Shown here: positions 1-13,245 of the stretch, one piece after another
How positions within the stretch are numbered: the first letter of the stretch is position 1
How the letters are laid out: each line of letters starts with the position of its first letter
Source: Eumeta japonica
Taxonomy: Eukaryota > Arthropoda > Insecta > Lepidoptera > Psychidae
NCBI GenBank assembly: GCA_005406025.1
Contig: BGZK01001020.1
Location: 62,001-126,000, forward strand
Direction of reading: 5' to 3'
Length of the DNA: 64,000 bases
The notes under the pieces: model-generated
The model's input: the letters and a program-made list of their open reading frames with translations, nothing else
Told to the model about the DNA's origin: nothing
Databases searched by the model: none
Translations under genes and position numbers: made by a program

Positions 1-2019
1 CACGTAGACAAAGTGTCATTTCAAATATGTACAGTCGAGTGCCAAAAACCATTCGGAGTTAAAGTATCGAGATAGGCTCATTCCTAAAGCTTCACAATGA
101 AGCGAAACATTTTTCTATATCGGAAATAGTTGTATTTCATCTCGACTCTGTGGTGCACGCACTGTCATGGATGACAAAGTTCGCAGGTCTCCGATGGCGC
201 CACGTACGTTACTATATTTTTATGTATACTATGTATTCATCGAAAAAAAAAACAACCATATTTATAGCTTCCAAATAGGTATCTAACGGCGATTGCTTTA
301 GACATATTTATGTAATTATAGAATTTATTATGAGAGTGTTGCATAAGAATTGATCACATTGTTGATACTTTACGAAAAATCCGTCAATTTAGTGGAATTT
401 TACCATGAATAGTTTCAAAATGAATGAATGTTCGCGACGGTAGTTTCGTATAAAAACTTGCCTTATTAAAAATAATGTATAGCTATTCCATTTGATAGTA
501 TTATTGATAGGCGATAGAACAAATAAAGTGTTTTTTTGAAATTAGTCGCGCTTTATTGTGTAGGTATTAGATTTTTCTTTTCTCTTTAATTTCATGATTA
601 ATAATGATTTAGGATTTTGTCCGAACCAACCTAATTATTATATTGGTTAGATTTTTTTGTATAGATTAATTATTAAAAAGAGTAGATTGCCTCAAAGTTT
701 TTGAGGAAATAGATACGTTAGCTAATTATGATGTATTTCTAAATTTTTGTGACGAATCCATGAACAAATAATTGTAAAAATCTTCATTATGTTGATTCCA
801 TGAAATCTACAAATGATTTTTTTTGTGACATGTTTTAAGTTTCAACTGTGTTTTTGAAATTTATGTTGAAAAAGATATATCGTATTACTATAATTTTTTC
901 CTATTTTTTTCTTTTACATAAATACAGTATTATGTCTTGTAGACAACTACATCATCTAGGCGTTCTTTTGCTTGTCTGGGATCATTTTAATTTTTTTCCT
1001 GTTATTTAACTTCAAGTTGTTTATTATAAATGCAAGTGTGTATACGTCTTTAAGAGAAGTGAAATCATCGAATTTATCTACTGTTTGCTTAAAATTTAAT
1101 TTTTTTTACATTGTCTTGAGATTTTTTTTCATGAAAAAAATTCAATAGTGAAGACTATCATGTGACTCAAATTCCATTTTTTTTATGAAAAAAAAAATAA
1201 TACAAAAATGCCACCGGATGTAGCTCCTAATACAGTGACCGTATATTTTTTGATTTATCGTAAATTATTTCTTGTATCATATTTATTGCGTTAATTCATA
1301 GAAAACTAATTACGCTACTATCCCCTACATAAGATCTAATCATAATATAATCCATTATGTACTTAATAATAAAGAATATTTTTATCTAGCAGTTGTTTAA
1401 TTCTCGATCCCTATATAAATCGCAACACTCCAATTTTGATTGATAAACTTTGGTATATAAATCAATAGTTTAATGCCCAAAAATTGCATTATAGATATTT
1501 ATGAAGTGAAATTTCATAAGTGGTAATTCGATAATCGATAAATGGACGAGAATCAAGTGTGAAATTTCAGTGACTGGTCACATTTTGACACTTTTCGTTA
1601 CATGAAAGAGAAGAAAGATGTTATGTCATAATGTGCGTTTCCATTCGTAGAATAATGAGAATAAGGCGCTGGGTAAAACAACTATGAGATATATTTTATT
1701 CGTTTTTAATGTACAATTCTATTTAAACATATTTTTATTTTTAAAATTTTTATTAATAAGTTTAGGAAATTTTTACTGTATCCATTTTGAAGCTTATAAA
1801 TAAAAATTACACTACGTTCTTAACATATGATACTTTAGTTGTTTGAAAAGAAATCCTTTTATTGCCACGCAATATAGCATTGAACGGTTTAATTTTTTTT
1901 TTCAATTCTATAACAATGATCTTTTCTTTAAATTATGAATTTTAGTGCAATTGATCCTTTTCTAAAACCAGATAAAATCCCATATAAGAAATAGGATTTT
2001 CCAAAATCTTATGCTCTTG
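1..2019. other. AT-rich gene-free stretch
   Basis: Very AT-rich sequence with many homopolymer A and T runs. I see no exon, RNA gene or recognisable transposon in it. Confidence 0.5.
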
Positions 2020-2183
2020 CAGTACAATGCACGAAATTGCCGCTGCAAAGTTGGTCACGAAAGCGTCGCAATGACCTAAAATAGGAACGAGGGGGAGAAG
2101 AAAGAAGGGTCGGGGAACGTTGAACCTGCGCATTGCGTCATTCGCAGACAATTCAGAGCGGCAGAGTTTTGTGCGTTGTACTG
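2020..2183. mobile_element. Miniature inverted-repeat element, copy 1 of 3
   Basis: The left end reads CAGTACAATGCACGAAATT and the right end, read in reverse, CAGTACAACGCACAAAAC, so the element has imperfect terminal inverted repeats of about 25 bp that both run into GCCGC. The interior includes GGTCACGAAAGCGTCGCAATG, which recurs at 29644-29806 and, inverted, at 61422-61588. No transposase is encoded; a 105-residue open frame across it is incidental. The target-site duplication is not clear, so the superfamily is unknown. Confidence 0.7.
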
Positions 2184-2639
2184 TACTTAGGAGGCTTGGT
2201 GGGCAAAAGTGACCAGAATCGTAATTAACGAATGGTCCCTTAAGTGTATGCTGCTGCATGTATAATTTTATTTAAAAGTCATTCTCGCGGCTTAGGTAGA
2301 TATAGTTCCTTCGAACGATGCATCCACAAATACAGGGATGTTCAGTTGTTGACAGGCTTTCAAGCTAGGTAAGTTTTTTAAAACGAAAGTATCAAGGATT
2401 ATTCAGTTGGTACATATAGCTTCGGTAGTAATATCACATATATTCTATTGGGTGAGGTGTTAATTCGCAGAAATCCATAATAAAACGCTTGCCTGTTAGC
2501 ACATGCAACATTCAACCCACCGCTGACCCTAGAATCTGTTCTTCCAATACGAATCCTCATCTAACGAATTGAATATTGATTAGAGGATTGGCAGATATCG
2601 AACACCTAAGCGCGCAAGCGTCTTATATAACAACAACGT

Positions 2640-2830
2640 ACGAGAGGTACGGCGGCTAAGTGGTTGAGAGCGGCGCCTTCGACTCAAGATTTTGGGTTAG
2701 GTCATTATCATGAGCGAATCGACCGGGGAGTTTACGAAATAAATCAAACATACGTCTCTGACGCCGCGGGCGCAAGAGCGTGCAATCTCACCATTCCCAC
2801 CCCCTTCGCTACACCTATACGTGGGAAGAA
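2640..2830 (+). repeat. Possible tRNA-derived SINE head
   Basis: The stretch GGCGGCTAAGTGGTTGAGAG near 2651 resembles the A box and D-arm of a serine or leucine tRNA. The sequence becomes locally GC-rich (CGCCGCGGGCGC). I could not find a good B box or a foldable cloverleaf, so this is not called as a tRNA gene. A degenerate SINE or unrelated GC-rich repeat fits equally well. Confidence 0.25.
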
Positions 2831-2998
2831 AATACACCGAAAAAGACATAGAAGTAAATATGTCTGTTATTAATACGCACCACCATTTCACCACTACATT
2901 AGAGTCCATACACATATACGAGCTTTAATTTTGATGAAGGTTTCGCTTTTCAAGTTTATCTATATTTAGTTTCAACATTTTCGTTGGAAAAATACCAT

Positions 2999-3069
2999 AT
3001 ATTTATATATACATATATACGTATACATACACATACCCAGGCGCGCGCGCACGCACGCACACACACACT
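2999..3069. repeat. Compound TA/CG/CA microsatellite
   Basis: A run of TATA/CATA units passes into GCGCGCGC, then GCACGCAC, then ACACACAC. It is a simple compound dinucleotide repeat. Confidence 0.85.
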
Positions 3070-3775
3070 CAAGACTTGCTCAGTTACAGTAATAGGATTT
3101 CCACCATGAGCATGGATGTACAAATAGGCGGGCAGATTTTTGCTAGACGATGTATCGCTTTCGGGGGGATAGATTTGTTTCTATCGTCCACGGCAGCACA
3201 GAAGTAGTGCAACAAAACCGCATACGCGAATGAACATATTTAGCGACGCGAGTCTCAGGGTCGACACGAATCAAGAGTTACGACACTTGGATCGGTTCAC
3301 AGTGGATCTGCTTAGTATGGATGCTGGCCCGAACATGGACCAAAGTCTTATCATAGAAATTCTTGTTCTGCGTTCTACGAAGCAACAACTTCTTCGTGGG
3401 AGTTAGATGATCATTCACCAAGATACTTTTAGATTCGCCTAGAATTTTCATATGCATTAATTTTAAAAGAACAGTAATTATGATGTGCAAAATACTACAG
3501 TGGGGTGTCCCCGCACCCTATGGCACACACGTCTATACCGTTCGGCTGTCACCGCTCTATATATATTCATATTCATCTATGGTCACCGCATCACTGGCTA
3601 ATCCGTAGCGAGCGATCTCAAGGTAAAATACGCAGGAGGTCAAAGTTATGCATTATAAACCAGAGAAGTAAATTTAAAACAAAATCTGGGACGCCCCAGC
3701 GTTCCAAGTGGAGTTTTAGGGTTAAGTGTTCATTTGACAACAGCCGTATAGGCCTTTTCATCAGAAGACGAGCGC

Positions 3776-4013
3776 ATGCGTAGCCGCCATGCTGAAATGG
3801 TGGGAATTCAAAAGATTCGTACAATTTTAATGAAAATGGCTGGAAAAGGAATACTATCACCACAATCAAATAAATTATTGGAAGAAACCGTCGATGGTGC
3901 TTCACTTATTTATGATTCAATTGAAGCTCATAATTGTGAGCAATTAAAAAGATGGCTAAAATGTCATGGACGTCCACAAAATGGGAAAAAAAATGAGCTG
4001 ATAGAGAGGTTAG
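3776..4013 (+). CDS. SAP-domain exon, probably transposon-derived (partial)
   Basis: Open frame starting at ATG 3776 (a second Met at 3797 is also possible) and running to a likely donor AG|GTATCA at 4013/4014, in phase 1. Residues about 45-79 carry a SAP-like DNA-binding signature: NCEQLKRWLKCHG, then a basic GKKNELIERL. SAP domains are helix-extension-helix modules that bind AT-rich DNA. In insects this wording often precedes a YqaJ-type nuclease in repeated, mobile-element-like proteins. That link is from memory of the family and is not shown here, because no following exon is visible. A Jockey element is inserted about 450 bp downstream, so this may be an abandoned copy. It could also be the first exon of a host gene. 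Confidence 0.4.
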
Positions 4014-4457
4014 GTATCAATATTTGCTTACTATTTATATATAAAAAAAAGTAATATTAACAATTTTATCTTTATCAATAATATTAAGTCATTTGTAGTA
4101 CTGAAAAAAGTAGTTTTTTTTTTAACATGAATGTGACTCATAAAAATGTAATTATTAAAATAAGTCATTAATATTTTGACATTACATATGGCATTATTGA
4201 TGTAAATGTAAATAAGATATTGAATATTTTTTGTATTTTTTATTATAAATAAAATCTTAATGACGAGAGAATATATAAAAAAATTATAAAATAATATGTA
4301 TTGTCTTTGAATGATTTTAGGAGTGTATCACTTTTACATACTCCATAACAACACCGTTTTGTTGTTCATTTTCGTACAGTCAACATAATTAAAATGAAAT
4401 CTAAAAATTTTTTTTCAATTATATGATTTGTACTTTCTTTTCTTTCAATTTTTTACA

Positions 4458-6495
4458 GTGAAAATGCTTCAACAGACCACAAAGCGTTTTGGGCAGTTAC
4501 CAAAGCGCTCAAAACCGAGGGATACCCCTATACCCCCACTCAAAACCTGATAATTCAGGAGGCCATAGACGACGCGGAGATAGCAGAGTGCCTTGCAGAC
4601 TCTATAGAGACTCAATGCTCATCGCTTCCCCTCGCATATCAGTCGTATCAGTCGTGGAAGAGAGGTTCTCCAAAACTTCCCTCGAACCCAAAGACGATCT
4701 GGCTCCCGTCTCACTCCAGCGAAGTCCAAACGCTAGTGAAATCACTTAATACCAGAAGGCATCAGGCCTCGATGGTATTAGTAATAAAGCAATCAAATGC
4801 TTTTCTATACCGTTGTTAGCTTACTGGTCGCGATTTTAACGCGTGCAAAAAATTGCTATTTTCCTCCTGCCTGGAAGGAGGCGGAGGTTATAGGCATCCA
4901 CAAGCCAGGAAACCACGCGACCTCCTGCCAGCTACAGACCGATCAGCCTCTGAGCGGTCTGGGCAAACTATTCGAAAAATTCTCAAAACTCGCCTTAGCG
5001 ATCACCTCCTAGGAAAGGCCTTATCATAGATGAACAGTTCGGCTTTCGCCCAGCCCATTCTTGTCCACAGCAAGTCCTCCGCTTAGTAGAGTATGTCTCG
5101 GAGGCTTTGAACTGAACGTAGCACCGTAGCTGTCTTCTTTGATGTAGCCAAGGCCTTCGATAGGGTATGGCACGGTCTGATTTATGTTATATTCTCTCCA
5201 AGTACCAGATCGCCTTATAATCACTATTCAAAATTATTTAGCAAACAGACATTTCACATTTAGGCATGAGCGCACTCACTCGACAAGACGTCTTATCAGA
5301 GCAGGAGTTCCTCAAGGCTCCACCCTCTCTCCTCTCTGTACTCCGCGTATACAAACGATGTACCGCGACCGTCGTCGTCTGGCGTCCAACTCGCGTTATT
5401 CGCGGACGATACCGCGCTCTTTTACGGAAATAGGAATAGGAGCACCGATTCACCTCCTCCCCTCAGAGGGCCATTGACGACTAGGTCAATGGTTCCGGAA
5501 GTGGAGGATAGAAGTAAACCCGACAAATCAGCAGCCATACAATTCAAGTATGTAAAGATTGAGTCGACTCATTGTCGACAAAACACCCCAATCTTAAAAT
5601 GTTGATGCGATCATTCCGTGGCAACGGAGCTACAAATACTTAGAGTCACGCTCGATAAAAATCTACACTTCCGAGATCATATCGAGCGTGTTAGAATACT
5701 CACACTTTTCTACAAAGCAAGGCTCGGGGCCGTGCTCGGTAGAAAAAGTAAACTATCTAGACGTAATAAACGTACCATATACAAAATGCATTAGGACGGT
5801 GATGACATACGCGTCTCCCGTTTCGCTCACGCCGCTCCAAAAGCACTACATAGACTACAGGTATTACAGAATAAATTCCAGAGCCGCAACGGATGCACTG
5901 TTCATAACAATTTCCATAGGGACTTAGAACCCCACTATTCCAAAATATGAAGGACGCATCGAAGCGATTCTTCGACATCGCGGGATCATTAATTCCAATG
6001 CGCTCGCGTGCGGTTGACTATCAACCGCCGCATCCACACCTATCCGTAGGCCACGAAACGTACTTACCGATCCACCTGACGCTCTTACAGCGGCAGTTGA
6101 AATTATGACGTCACGACATGCATGACTGACTTAGGTAGGTCTATCCGTTAGTCAGGTCATCGACCTAGTCCCTATCCACCCGGCCGCCGCAACCGCCTCC
6201 GGCGGTAAGGGAAGGGAACCGACCCGTGACGGTTTCCTGCGACATCCTATGCCGAGACGACTTCCACCAGGCGTCGTCCATAGCGCATGTCACGCGCCGT
6301 CGGCACTCGCATGTGCCGTCCGGCCGCACTCGGTGAAGCTATCAAAGTCGTCTGACTTGTCATCTGACTCGTCTCGACCGACTAAATAGCATACGACCCA
6401 ATCTTCACCAGGAGGAATTTTTGGTTTCAGTTACACTACCCACGCGTACAGGCGCGAGGTGTGCAGGATAGACATTTTACCTCCTCAATGCAGAA
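4458..6495 (+). mobile_element. 5'-truncated Jockey-type non-LTR retrotransposon
   Basis: Broken reverse-transcriptase ORF2 of the Jockey clade, readable in three frames in the expected order. It has a linker starting ENASTDHKAFWAVTKALK (4459), the FRPAHSCPQQ and FFDVAKAFDRVWHG blocks (about 5045-5180), RRLIRAGVPQGSTLSPL (about 5290) and the catalytic LFADDTALFYG (about 5391-5430). A late DHIERV and YASPVFAHAAPKALHRLQ block follows (to about 5870), and the frame fades near 6110. The endonuclease and ORF1 are absent, which is typical 5' truncation. Several frameshifts and in-frame stops make it a pseudogene. About 380 bp of GC-richer 3' UTR follow. The 3' limit is approximate and no poly(A) tail is clear. 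Confidence 0.88.
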
Positions 6496-6861
6496 GGTAA
6501 AAGCTTCAACAGAAATTGTTTTATTTTTATTTTAAAGTACGGGCACTCTTATCGTGGTTGCTTATCAAAACCAATGAAAAGATGGCTGATGCTAACGTAT
6601 GCACAAAAAAATTTTTGAGATGAAAGGCCTTATACGAGTAATGGCCTTGTCTACGGTGCTGCCTCTAGCAGTAAAAAAACGAAAACGAGTCTCCCATTCT
6701 CAGCCTGTTTGGTTATGGTTTGTCTATTTTTTCGTCAAAGGCCTAGACACATTTACATCTATGGGTATTTCGTTTATATAACAATTAACGCCATTTTCAC
6801 GTTTGAATCACATTTTTTCTACTTTTTACATTTAAGATACCATAGATTTAACGGTTGATAG
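6496..6861. other. Gene-free stretch after the Jockey element
   Basis: Holds a chance 60-codon frame (6599-6781) with no recognisable domain. I see no gene. Confidence 0.4.
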
Positions 6862-7061
6862 CAGTGGCGTAGCTGGCCTGTCACCCGGGACGGATTTGAT
6901 GCGAAACCCTAAACATAAAATCAAGTTGAAGAAAAACTCTAATGATAAACAATGTTTTATATTTCGTAATGCTTTTTTGTGAATCTAAATTTGCGGTCAG
7001 ATGAAATTGGGTGTCACCCGGTGCGGGTTGCACCCGCCGCTCTTCCTTAGCTACACCTCTG
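6862..7061. mobile_element. hAT-like miniature inverted-repeat element
   Basis: Begins CAGTGGCGTAGCTGG and ends with the near complement of it (reverse CAGAGGTGTAGCTAA), giving terminal inverted repeats of about 15 bp. The CAGTGGCGTAGC start is widely seen in hAT-superfamily elements (recalled knowledge). The interior contains two TGTCACCCGG blocks. The flanking 8-bp target duplication is only weakly preserved, so assignment to hAT is by the termini only. It has no coding capacity. Confidence 0.65.
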
Positions 7062-7467
7062 GGTCGAAGCTATTATTGATACCAGTTTTGAAGGTAAAGA
7101 GCTAAGTAATACCTTCCTAGCATCATTTAGCCCCTTTATTGTGAAATAAGGGATAATAAAAAGGCAAAAAACTTTCAATAAAATATTTATTAATATAATA
7201 AATAACAATAAATAAATATTACATAACAAAATTTAGTGTCTTAAAAGGAAATTGGTTCATAAACTTAGCAAAATATTGAGGAGACACCTAGATTAGGAAA
7301 TAACATCTAGAATGGGTTGCTTTTTTTTAATACAAATATTAATTATTGTCTAAGTCCTATAATCTTTTACATTTACATCCCATACAAAAATAATTAATGT
7401 CGATTTGGTGCACACCCATTAAAGCTTCTCGTTTTACTAGTTTAATACAATTTTCATTAGAATATAA

Positions 7468-8160
7468 CTAGCTTTCGCCCGCGGTTTTGCCTGGACTAAT
7501 AGATGATACTGATAGACACTTTAATCTTTATTGTAACCCGATCCATCGACACTAATATTTACTAAAATTTCTATACTAACCCAATTCTCATTCCATTGTC
7601 AATCTCGATTATATACCTAAGTTTTACATCAACCTTTCTCATTTTCTCTTACAATCTCTCTGGTCTTTCATCTAGTTCCCTTCTATGTACTCCCATTTCA
7701 AGCGGAATGAGCAATTATACAAGATCAACAAAAACAATGCATCAAATAAATTTTCTCCTACGACATACACACAATTTACTGGAATAATACATGTTGAAAA
7801 CTTAACACGACAATGAGTTCTATCAGCATACCAAGTTTCGTTGAAATCAGTTATGTTATAGCCGTGGCTATACAAATTACAAAGGCATAGAGACAGTTGT
7901 TTATAATCGTCCCGGGGTGTTTTATTATCGTGGCATAAAACTATGGCATATAACAGATAAGAAGGCAAGACAAAAAAAGCTATTTTTCATCTGTACACCA
8001 AATTTTGTTAAAATCAGTTCAGTTATTGTTGAGTTACATGAGAACTTACCGGCAAACAAAAAGTAACATGCACCCTTCCGAGATTGGAAACCATCTCCAT
8101 ACCAAATTCTATCAAACTCGACACAACAATATAACTGAAACATCAACAGACAGATAAACG
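7468..8160 (+). mobile_element. Degenerate non-LTR retrotransposon 3' ends
   Basis: Starts with AACTAGCTTTCGCCCGCGG, a form of the CTAGC...CGCCCGCGGCTT motif that heads the 3' UTR of many lepidopteran RTE-like elements. Phrases such as CCAAGTTTCGTTGAAATCAG (about 7829) and CCAAATTTTGTTAAAATCAG (about 7998), and a CAACAGACAGATAAACG close (about 8144), are usual in such tails. The repeated phrase suggests two overlapping or nested copies. No reverse transcriptase is left. Confidence 0.6.
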
Positions 8161-10560
8161 TATATTTAATATTAAATAATGATTTGCACGCATTATTGTA
8201 TTGAGCACAATACACAACTTGCACAAAAAAAAACAAATGGGACCTTATTTTGAAATAATTTTCAAATTAATCACAAATCTGTTTACATATTTAAAGTCTC
8301 GCACCATGTGGCATAATTGCCAAAACTTGGTATATCAAAAGATGATTGACTAAAAAAATCAGCGTTGTTTGACAAAACTGTGATTAATTAAACAATGATT
8401 ATGGCATATCATAACAACTATGTTTCATGAATAACTTTGAGTTCATGTTGCTTATTTTTACCACTCACCTATTTTCAAAGACGATCACAGTTTTTTGGTA
8501 ATAGCAATTTTAAAGTAGTATTAAACAATAATTGCAGTTTAGTTTAATTTTTTTTTATTTGATATAAAATCAGATCCGGAAATTAAAAATCGAGATACGT
8601 GCAAAGGGGTAATTCATATTTCATAAGTTTTCTTCTATCATACCTTAAATTTAACAAGACCGATATATGCCAACATTGCAAATACATTTTTATTTGTGAA
8701 ATATATAATGAAACCAAACACGAGATCAATCCATTAGCTAGTATAAGTGTGCGAACAGGCACATGCAATAATCGCTTACTTATTAATAATGAATTTCCAT
8801 TAGTGTTGAGATAAAGATATAATTATTTACACTAATAAATTTTCATATATTTCATACGTATCCATCGCCTAGCACCATTGCATTTTATATATAACAGTTT
8901 GTGACTTCTAAACACAATAATGGAATGTAAATCAACGACTTACAAGTTTAACATAAGTCTGCTTTATTGAGCCCATACATCAAACTCAGAATTTAATAGA
9001 TAATAAAACCTCTATTAATTCATGGCTAGATCTCCGAAATGTCATCATGTACAGAATTGACATGGAATGTATGGTTAGTGGTTTGAAGTTCTATAAACTA
9101 TGTCAATTCTATATATTTTCAACTTTTGTATTGGTGATTAAGCTAATGCAGGGTGACTTTATTTAGGCCTGTCGATAAATTAATATATTAAGTTACTTCC
9201 CGAACGGCAATATATTTCAGATGTATTCAACAAATAATATTATGTTTACTATTACATGATTTGAAGATTGAAATAAACCAATGAACTGTAACTCCAAAAC
9301 AATAATAATTTTTATTCAGACAAAAACTTCACAAACAATCAAATTTTCATGTATACTCAATGAACTAATGAGCAAACACATTTGGATGGTGGCATTTGCA
9401 TCAGTTAAAGAATATTAACGATGATTTTGCACCTATTCTTATAATAAGGTATACAATTGTCACGGAATCATTGAAAATATTAGTTTTTTTTTAAACACTT
9501 TTCTTACGTTTACCATAGAATCTGAGAATGTCTCGAGGGTTAGCACCGAAACATCTCTCAATAAATGTAGAGAGACTTGATTGCATTTATAAGTATTAAC
9601 CGTAGGGAATATTCAACATTTTCAGGGTTCAGTGTTACCAGTACCACTGGAATTTAAGAAATTGTATTTCAGAAAATATGTGTTTTGAAAACGACTTTAA
9701 AGTCATCACAATGTGATATGTTAATTGACAGTCAATCGGGATCAATAGATAGCCGATTTGGACCAAAAACAGATAAGAATTGATTGAAAGTTGATTAGGT
9801 CTGTTTGTAAGTCAATTATGACTGAGTACAATAATTTGGTGAATATGATTTGTCACGGCACGTTAAAACCTCTGTAGTCTCATTGTCCAACAATGTCAAC
9901 GATAATAGACAATTCTCGGTCAATTGTAATTGTGAAATACTGTTATTTAGTTTGTGTGCCAATTTAATTTGATCCAATTGGATTTCTCTATGGTTTATTA
10001 AACTTTACTCTTAATAAACAAAATAACAAATTATATCAATTTACAAAAAAAGAATGAAATATTTCTAAATAATGAAAAGACAAAATAATTACATGCAAAT
10101 ATTTATAAAATGTTATATACTAAAATAATTATTGTAAATTGAATAACTTCCACTGAAATAATATAAATTTTCCATTAACGAGTTTAGAAACATTGCCCAT
10201 AAATATTTTATTACTGCAACAGTGCGCTATTTATATGTAAAATTATATTTATCCAGGCCGAAAATGAAACAAAGCAATGGAAAATTCATACATTTCTGTA
10301 ACAGATGTAACAATAAATTAGACGTTTGCCCGCAGCATGTGTTAACATTCTTGAATCAATCTCAAATCCTCTAGAATCAATATAAAATTCATTGAATAGG
10401 GAATCATAGTCGAAGAACAGATTCAAGAGTCAGCAGTGGATTGTATGGTGCATGTTAAGACACGTCGCGGGCAAGCGTCTCGTTATCAATTTCCACAAAT
10501 TAACACTCCACACAATAGATTAGTTATAAATATATGCATTGGAGCTAACATTATTGTGAA

Positions 10561-10605
10561 AGATATATATATATGTGTGTGTATGTGTGTATATCTATCT
10601 ATATT
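10561..10605. repeat. TA/TG/TATC microsatellite
   Basis: ATATATATATATGTGTGTGT followed by ATGTGTGTATATCTATCTAT: a short compound simple repeat. Confidence 0.75.
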
Positions 10606-11706
10606 ATAGATCTAGTATTATGATGCCTTCAATTATACACATTATGTTGAATTTTTTTAACGACTAACCATACCACGTATGTCAGTCCCTTACCATACAC
10701 TTTCGCTTTTCTAAGATTATCATACTCTTCAAAATGTTGGCTATATTGTATCTTAACTCGTGAAATTTGCTTATTGTAACCCTATAGGTTCTTTTGGTGC
10801 CGTCTGACAAATTGAAAATCAATATGATGAACGTGTTTCTGTGCATCAGCTCCTTGGAACTGCACGATTCTTTTGATGCTTGACTGAAAATTAAAATGTT
10901 TGACCTAAATTACATTAATGCTATTAAATAGTTATACACTAACAAATAGCTTATTTATTTCTGATATGAAAAAGCGTGGTCTCCCGGCACAATCATTTTA
11001 TATTTTTAAGTACACTGCCACAATGTTTTTGCTGAAAATGTTTTTTAAACAAATAATTACTTTGTGTTTGTATTTCAAATTTATGCTAATAAGAACTTTC
11101 ATGTAAATATTGCGAGCTCTGATTAAAAGTACAATATGATTGTGATGATTATTATACATCTATAGTTTCTTGAAAGCTCATCGCTTTTGGGTATTTAAAA
11201 TTTGAGTGTCCTTTGATGCGTCATTAACTTAGCAAAGACTTTCTAGGGCGACCCCTGTCAACTCTTCCATCACACACATCCGCTTTGCTGAAACCCGCAC
11301 CGTTCTCCGACATCATTTAATGAATGCCAGTGATGCCAGAGAGGTATGTAAAAATCCTAACATGTGATATAATGAAATAAGCCCTAGCAATTAAAATAAT
11401 TTATACAAAAATCTATTTTAAAAAATTTATTGATTCTAGGGTTGATTCCACATAAAGAGAAATCAGACCTTTGAGTTTTTTTAGAGAAAAAAGATATCCT
11501 TTTGAATCAATTTTTCACTTTTCATATATATACTATTTTTTTTTTTGTATTGCTTTAGTTGTAATCAATTCCAAATATAACTAATTATTTAATTATCCTT
11601 CATTAATAAAATAATTATAATGATTATATTAATAAATTTATTGTCCAATGACACTGTTAATCATTCCAGGGTCTTCACATAATTAGTTGGAGCGCAACTA
11701 CCAAAT

Positions 11707-11746
11707 TATTCTGATACAAATTATATAAATGATTTGTATCAGAATA
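11707..11746. repeat. Perfect hairpin, 15-bp arms
   Basis: Arms 11707-11721 (TATTCTGATACAAAT) and 11732-11746 are exact reverse complements around a 10-nt loop. A TATG tetranucleotide run follows. No terminator or RNA role is implied. Confidence 0.85.
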
Positions 11747-12252
11747 TGTATGTATGTATGAAATATTTAAGAACTTCTATAAAGGACAAGATCTAAATTC
11801 ACATAAATCACACTCACTTTCCTTTCCGCATTAAATTGATTCACAATATTTCTGTTATCTCTATAGAGTTCCGATGTGTTTCTGCTTAGATTGTCACATT
11901 GGAATTATATCAATAAATGAAAATATCTAGGTAGATCGACACGTAACAATTCTGTGTATACTAGGAGCCGTTGAAGACTAAGCACTGCCAACAATTATTA
12001 CCTAACTCCTAACCTTTAAACAAATTTATGATTTCATCATCAGCTCAGCACTATGACATAATGACTCCCAGATGAAACCATTTGAATAACTAATAAAAAA
12101 GAGCTCCAATAACACTATATGTGCTTTGAAAGTAAGGCTGATTCCCTAGAATTTATCAGACTCTTGGTGACTGTGAGAAAATCTCGAGGGTGTAGCCTTT
12201 TAAATAAAATAATTCTAAATGGGACTACAATCAATCATTAGAATACAATTTT

Positions 12253-12288
12253 TTTATGTATGTTCAGTTATCACTGAACATACATAAA
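12253..12288. repeat. Perfect hairpin, 16-bp arms
   Basis: Arms 12253-12268 (TTTATGTATGTTCAGT) and 12273-12288 are exact reverse complements with a 4-nt loop. Confidence 0.85.
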
Positions 12289-12539
12289 GAAATTACATAT
12301 AGATTAATATAGAACCTCCCCCTTTTTAGTGGTTAAATAATACACTATTTATAACATATACTATTAAATAATATATACCAATAATTAATAAAAATAATAT
12401 ATACTATTTATCAGTCAAAAGAAATAATGCACATAGAAAGAATTAATTAGAAATAACATATACATGCACTTGCTATGTTTATTAAAATTTAAGTTTTTGA
12501 ATTTGTGAAGATTCTACCATGAGCTTATTTCAAATTGAG

Positions 12540-12610
12540 CCCTTCACATCGTCCAGTTGTTACGTATGCAGTGACGGAATATGGAGCCAATGGTTTGGAG
12601 TGCTCTCCCG
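12540..12610 (+). repeat. Dispersed repeat fragment related to 20266-20345
   Basis: GGTTTGGAGTGCTCTCCCGG then GCACGGGGCAAGTG parallels GGCTTAAAGTGTTCTCCAGG then GCGTGGGACAAGTG inside NUDT21 intron 2. Both are preceded by a similar GTTAC/GTAACC block. The shared, GC-richer text suggests remnants of one transposon family that I cannot name. Confidence 0.4.
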
Positions 12611-13245
12611 GGCACGGGGCAAGTGGATTTAATTGACTGATTGGTCAATTAATCAGTGATGGAAGTTCATACCTGCTATATATCAATTCAAAAGCAAGAA
12701 ACAGTGACTGCTCCACTGCGCTTAGTTACGAATCCATCACCACATCAGGCCAATGAAATGAAACTATTTAACACATATTCAAATAATGAAAACGACTCAT
12801 TTTCATCGAACACTAAATAGGTACCTCAAGGAAAGATCAATTTTCCAATGTAGGCTGACCAAGCCAGGTTTGGTTTGTAAATGTTTTGGTACGTTTTTGT
12901 AAATCTCGTCTCTGCACAAAAGCGACGCTAATTCCACGACGCATTCAGGATTAAATCTGAAAGTTTATTGTTCATTTATAATTAAACACCAGATAACTTG
13001 ACACAAGAGATTATTATACAAAAAAAAAATGGTCAAAACAAGAAACGATAGTGATGAAACTGGCTAGTCGAAAGATTTGCATTAGAAATTTGAATGTTCA
13101 CTATCTGTAAAGTTACAGGTCTTCTAAGAATTATTTCACTCATCACGAATGTGAGCTAATGGATTGTGCGATAATGTCAATTCTCAAGTCAACAATAATA
13201 GTTATTGTAACCATAGATGGCCACAGCGACAAACATCTGTTTTCA

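Larger units (their letters stand above)
8161..13245. other. AT-rich intergenic region
   Basis: About 5 kb with no exon I can support. It holds microsatellite at 10561-10605, perfect hairpins at 11707-11746 and 12253-12288, and a short repeat at 12540-12610, each listed separately. Confidence 0.5.
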
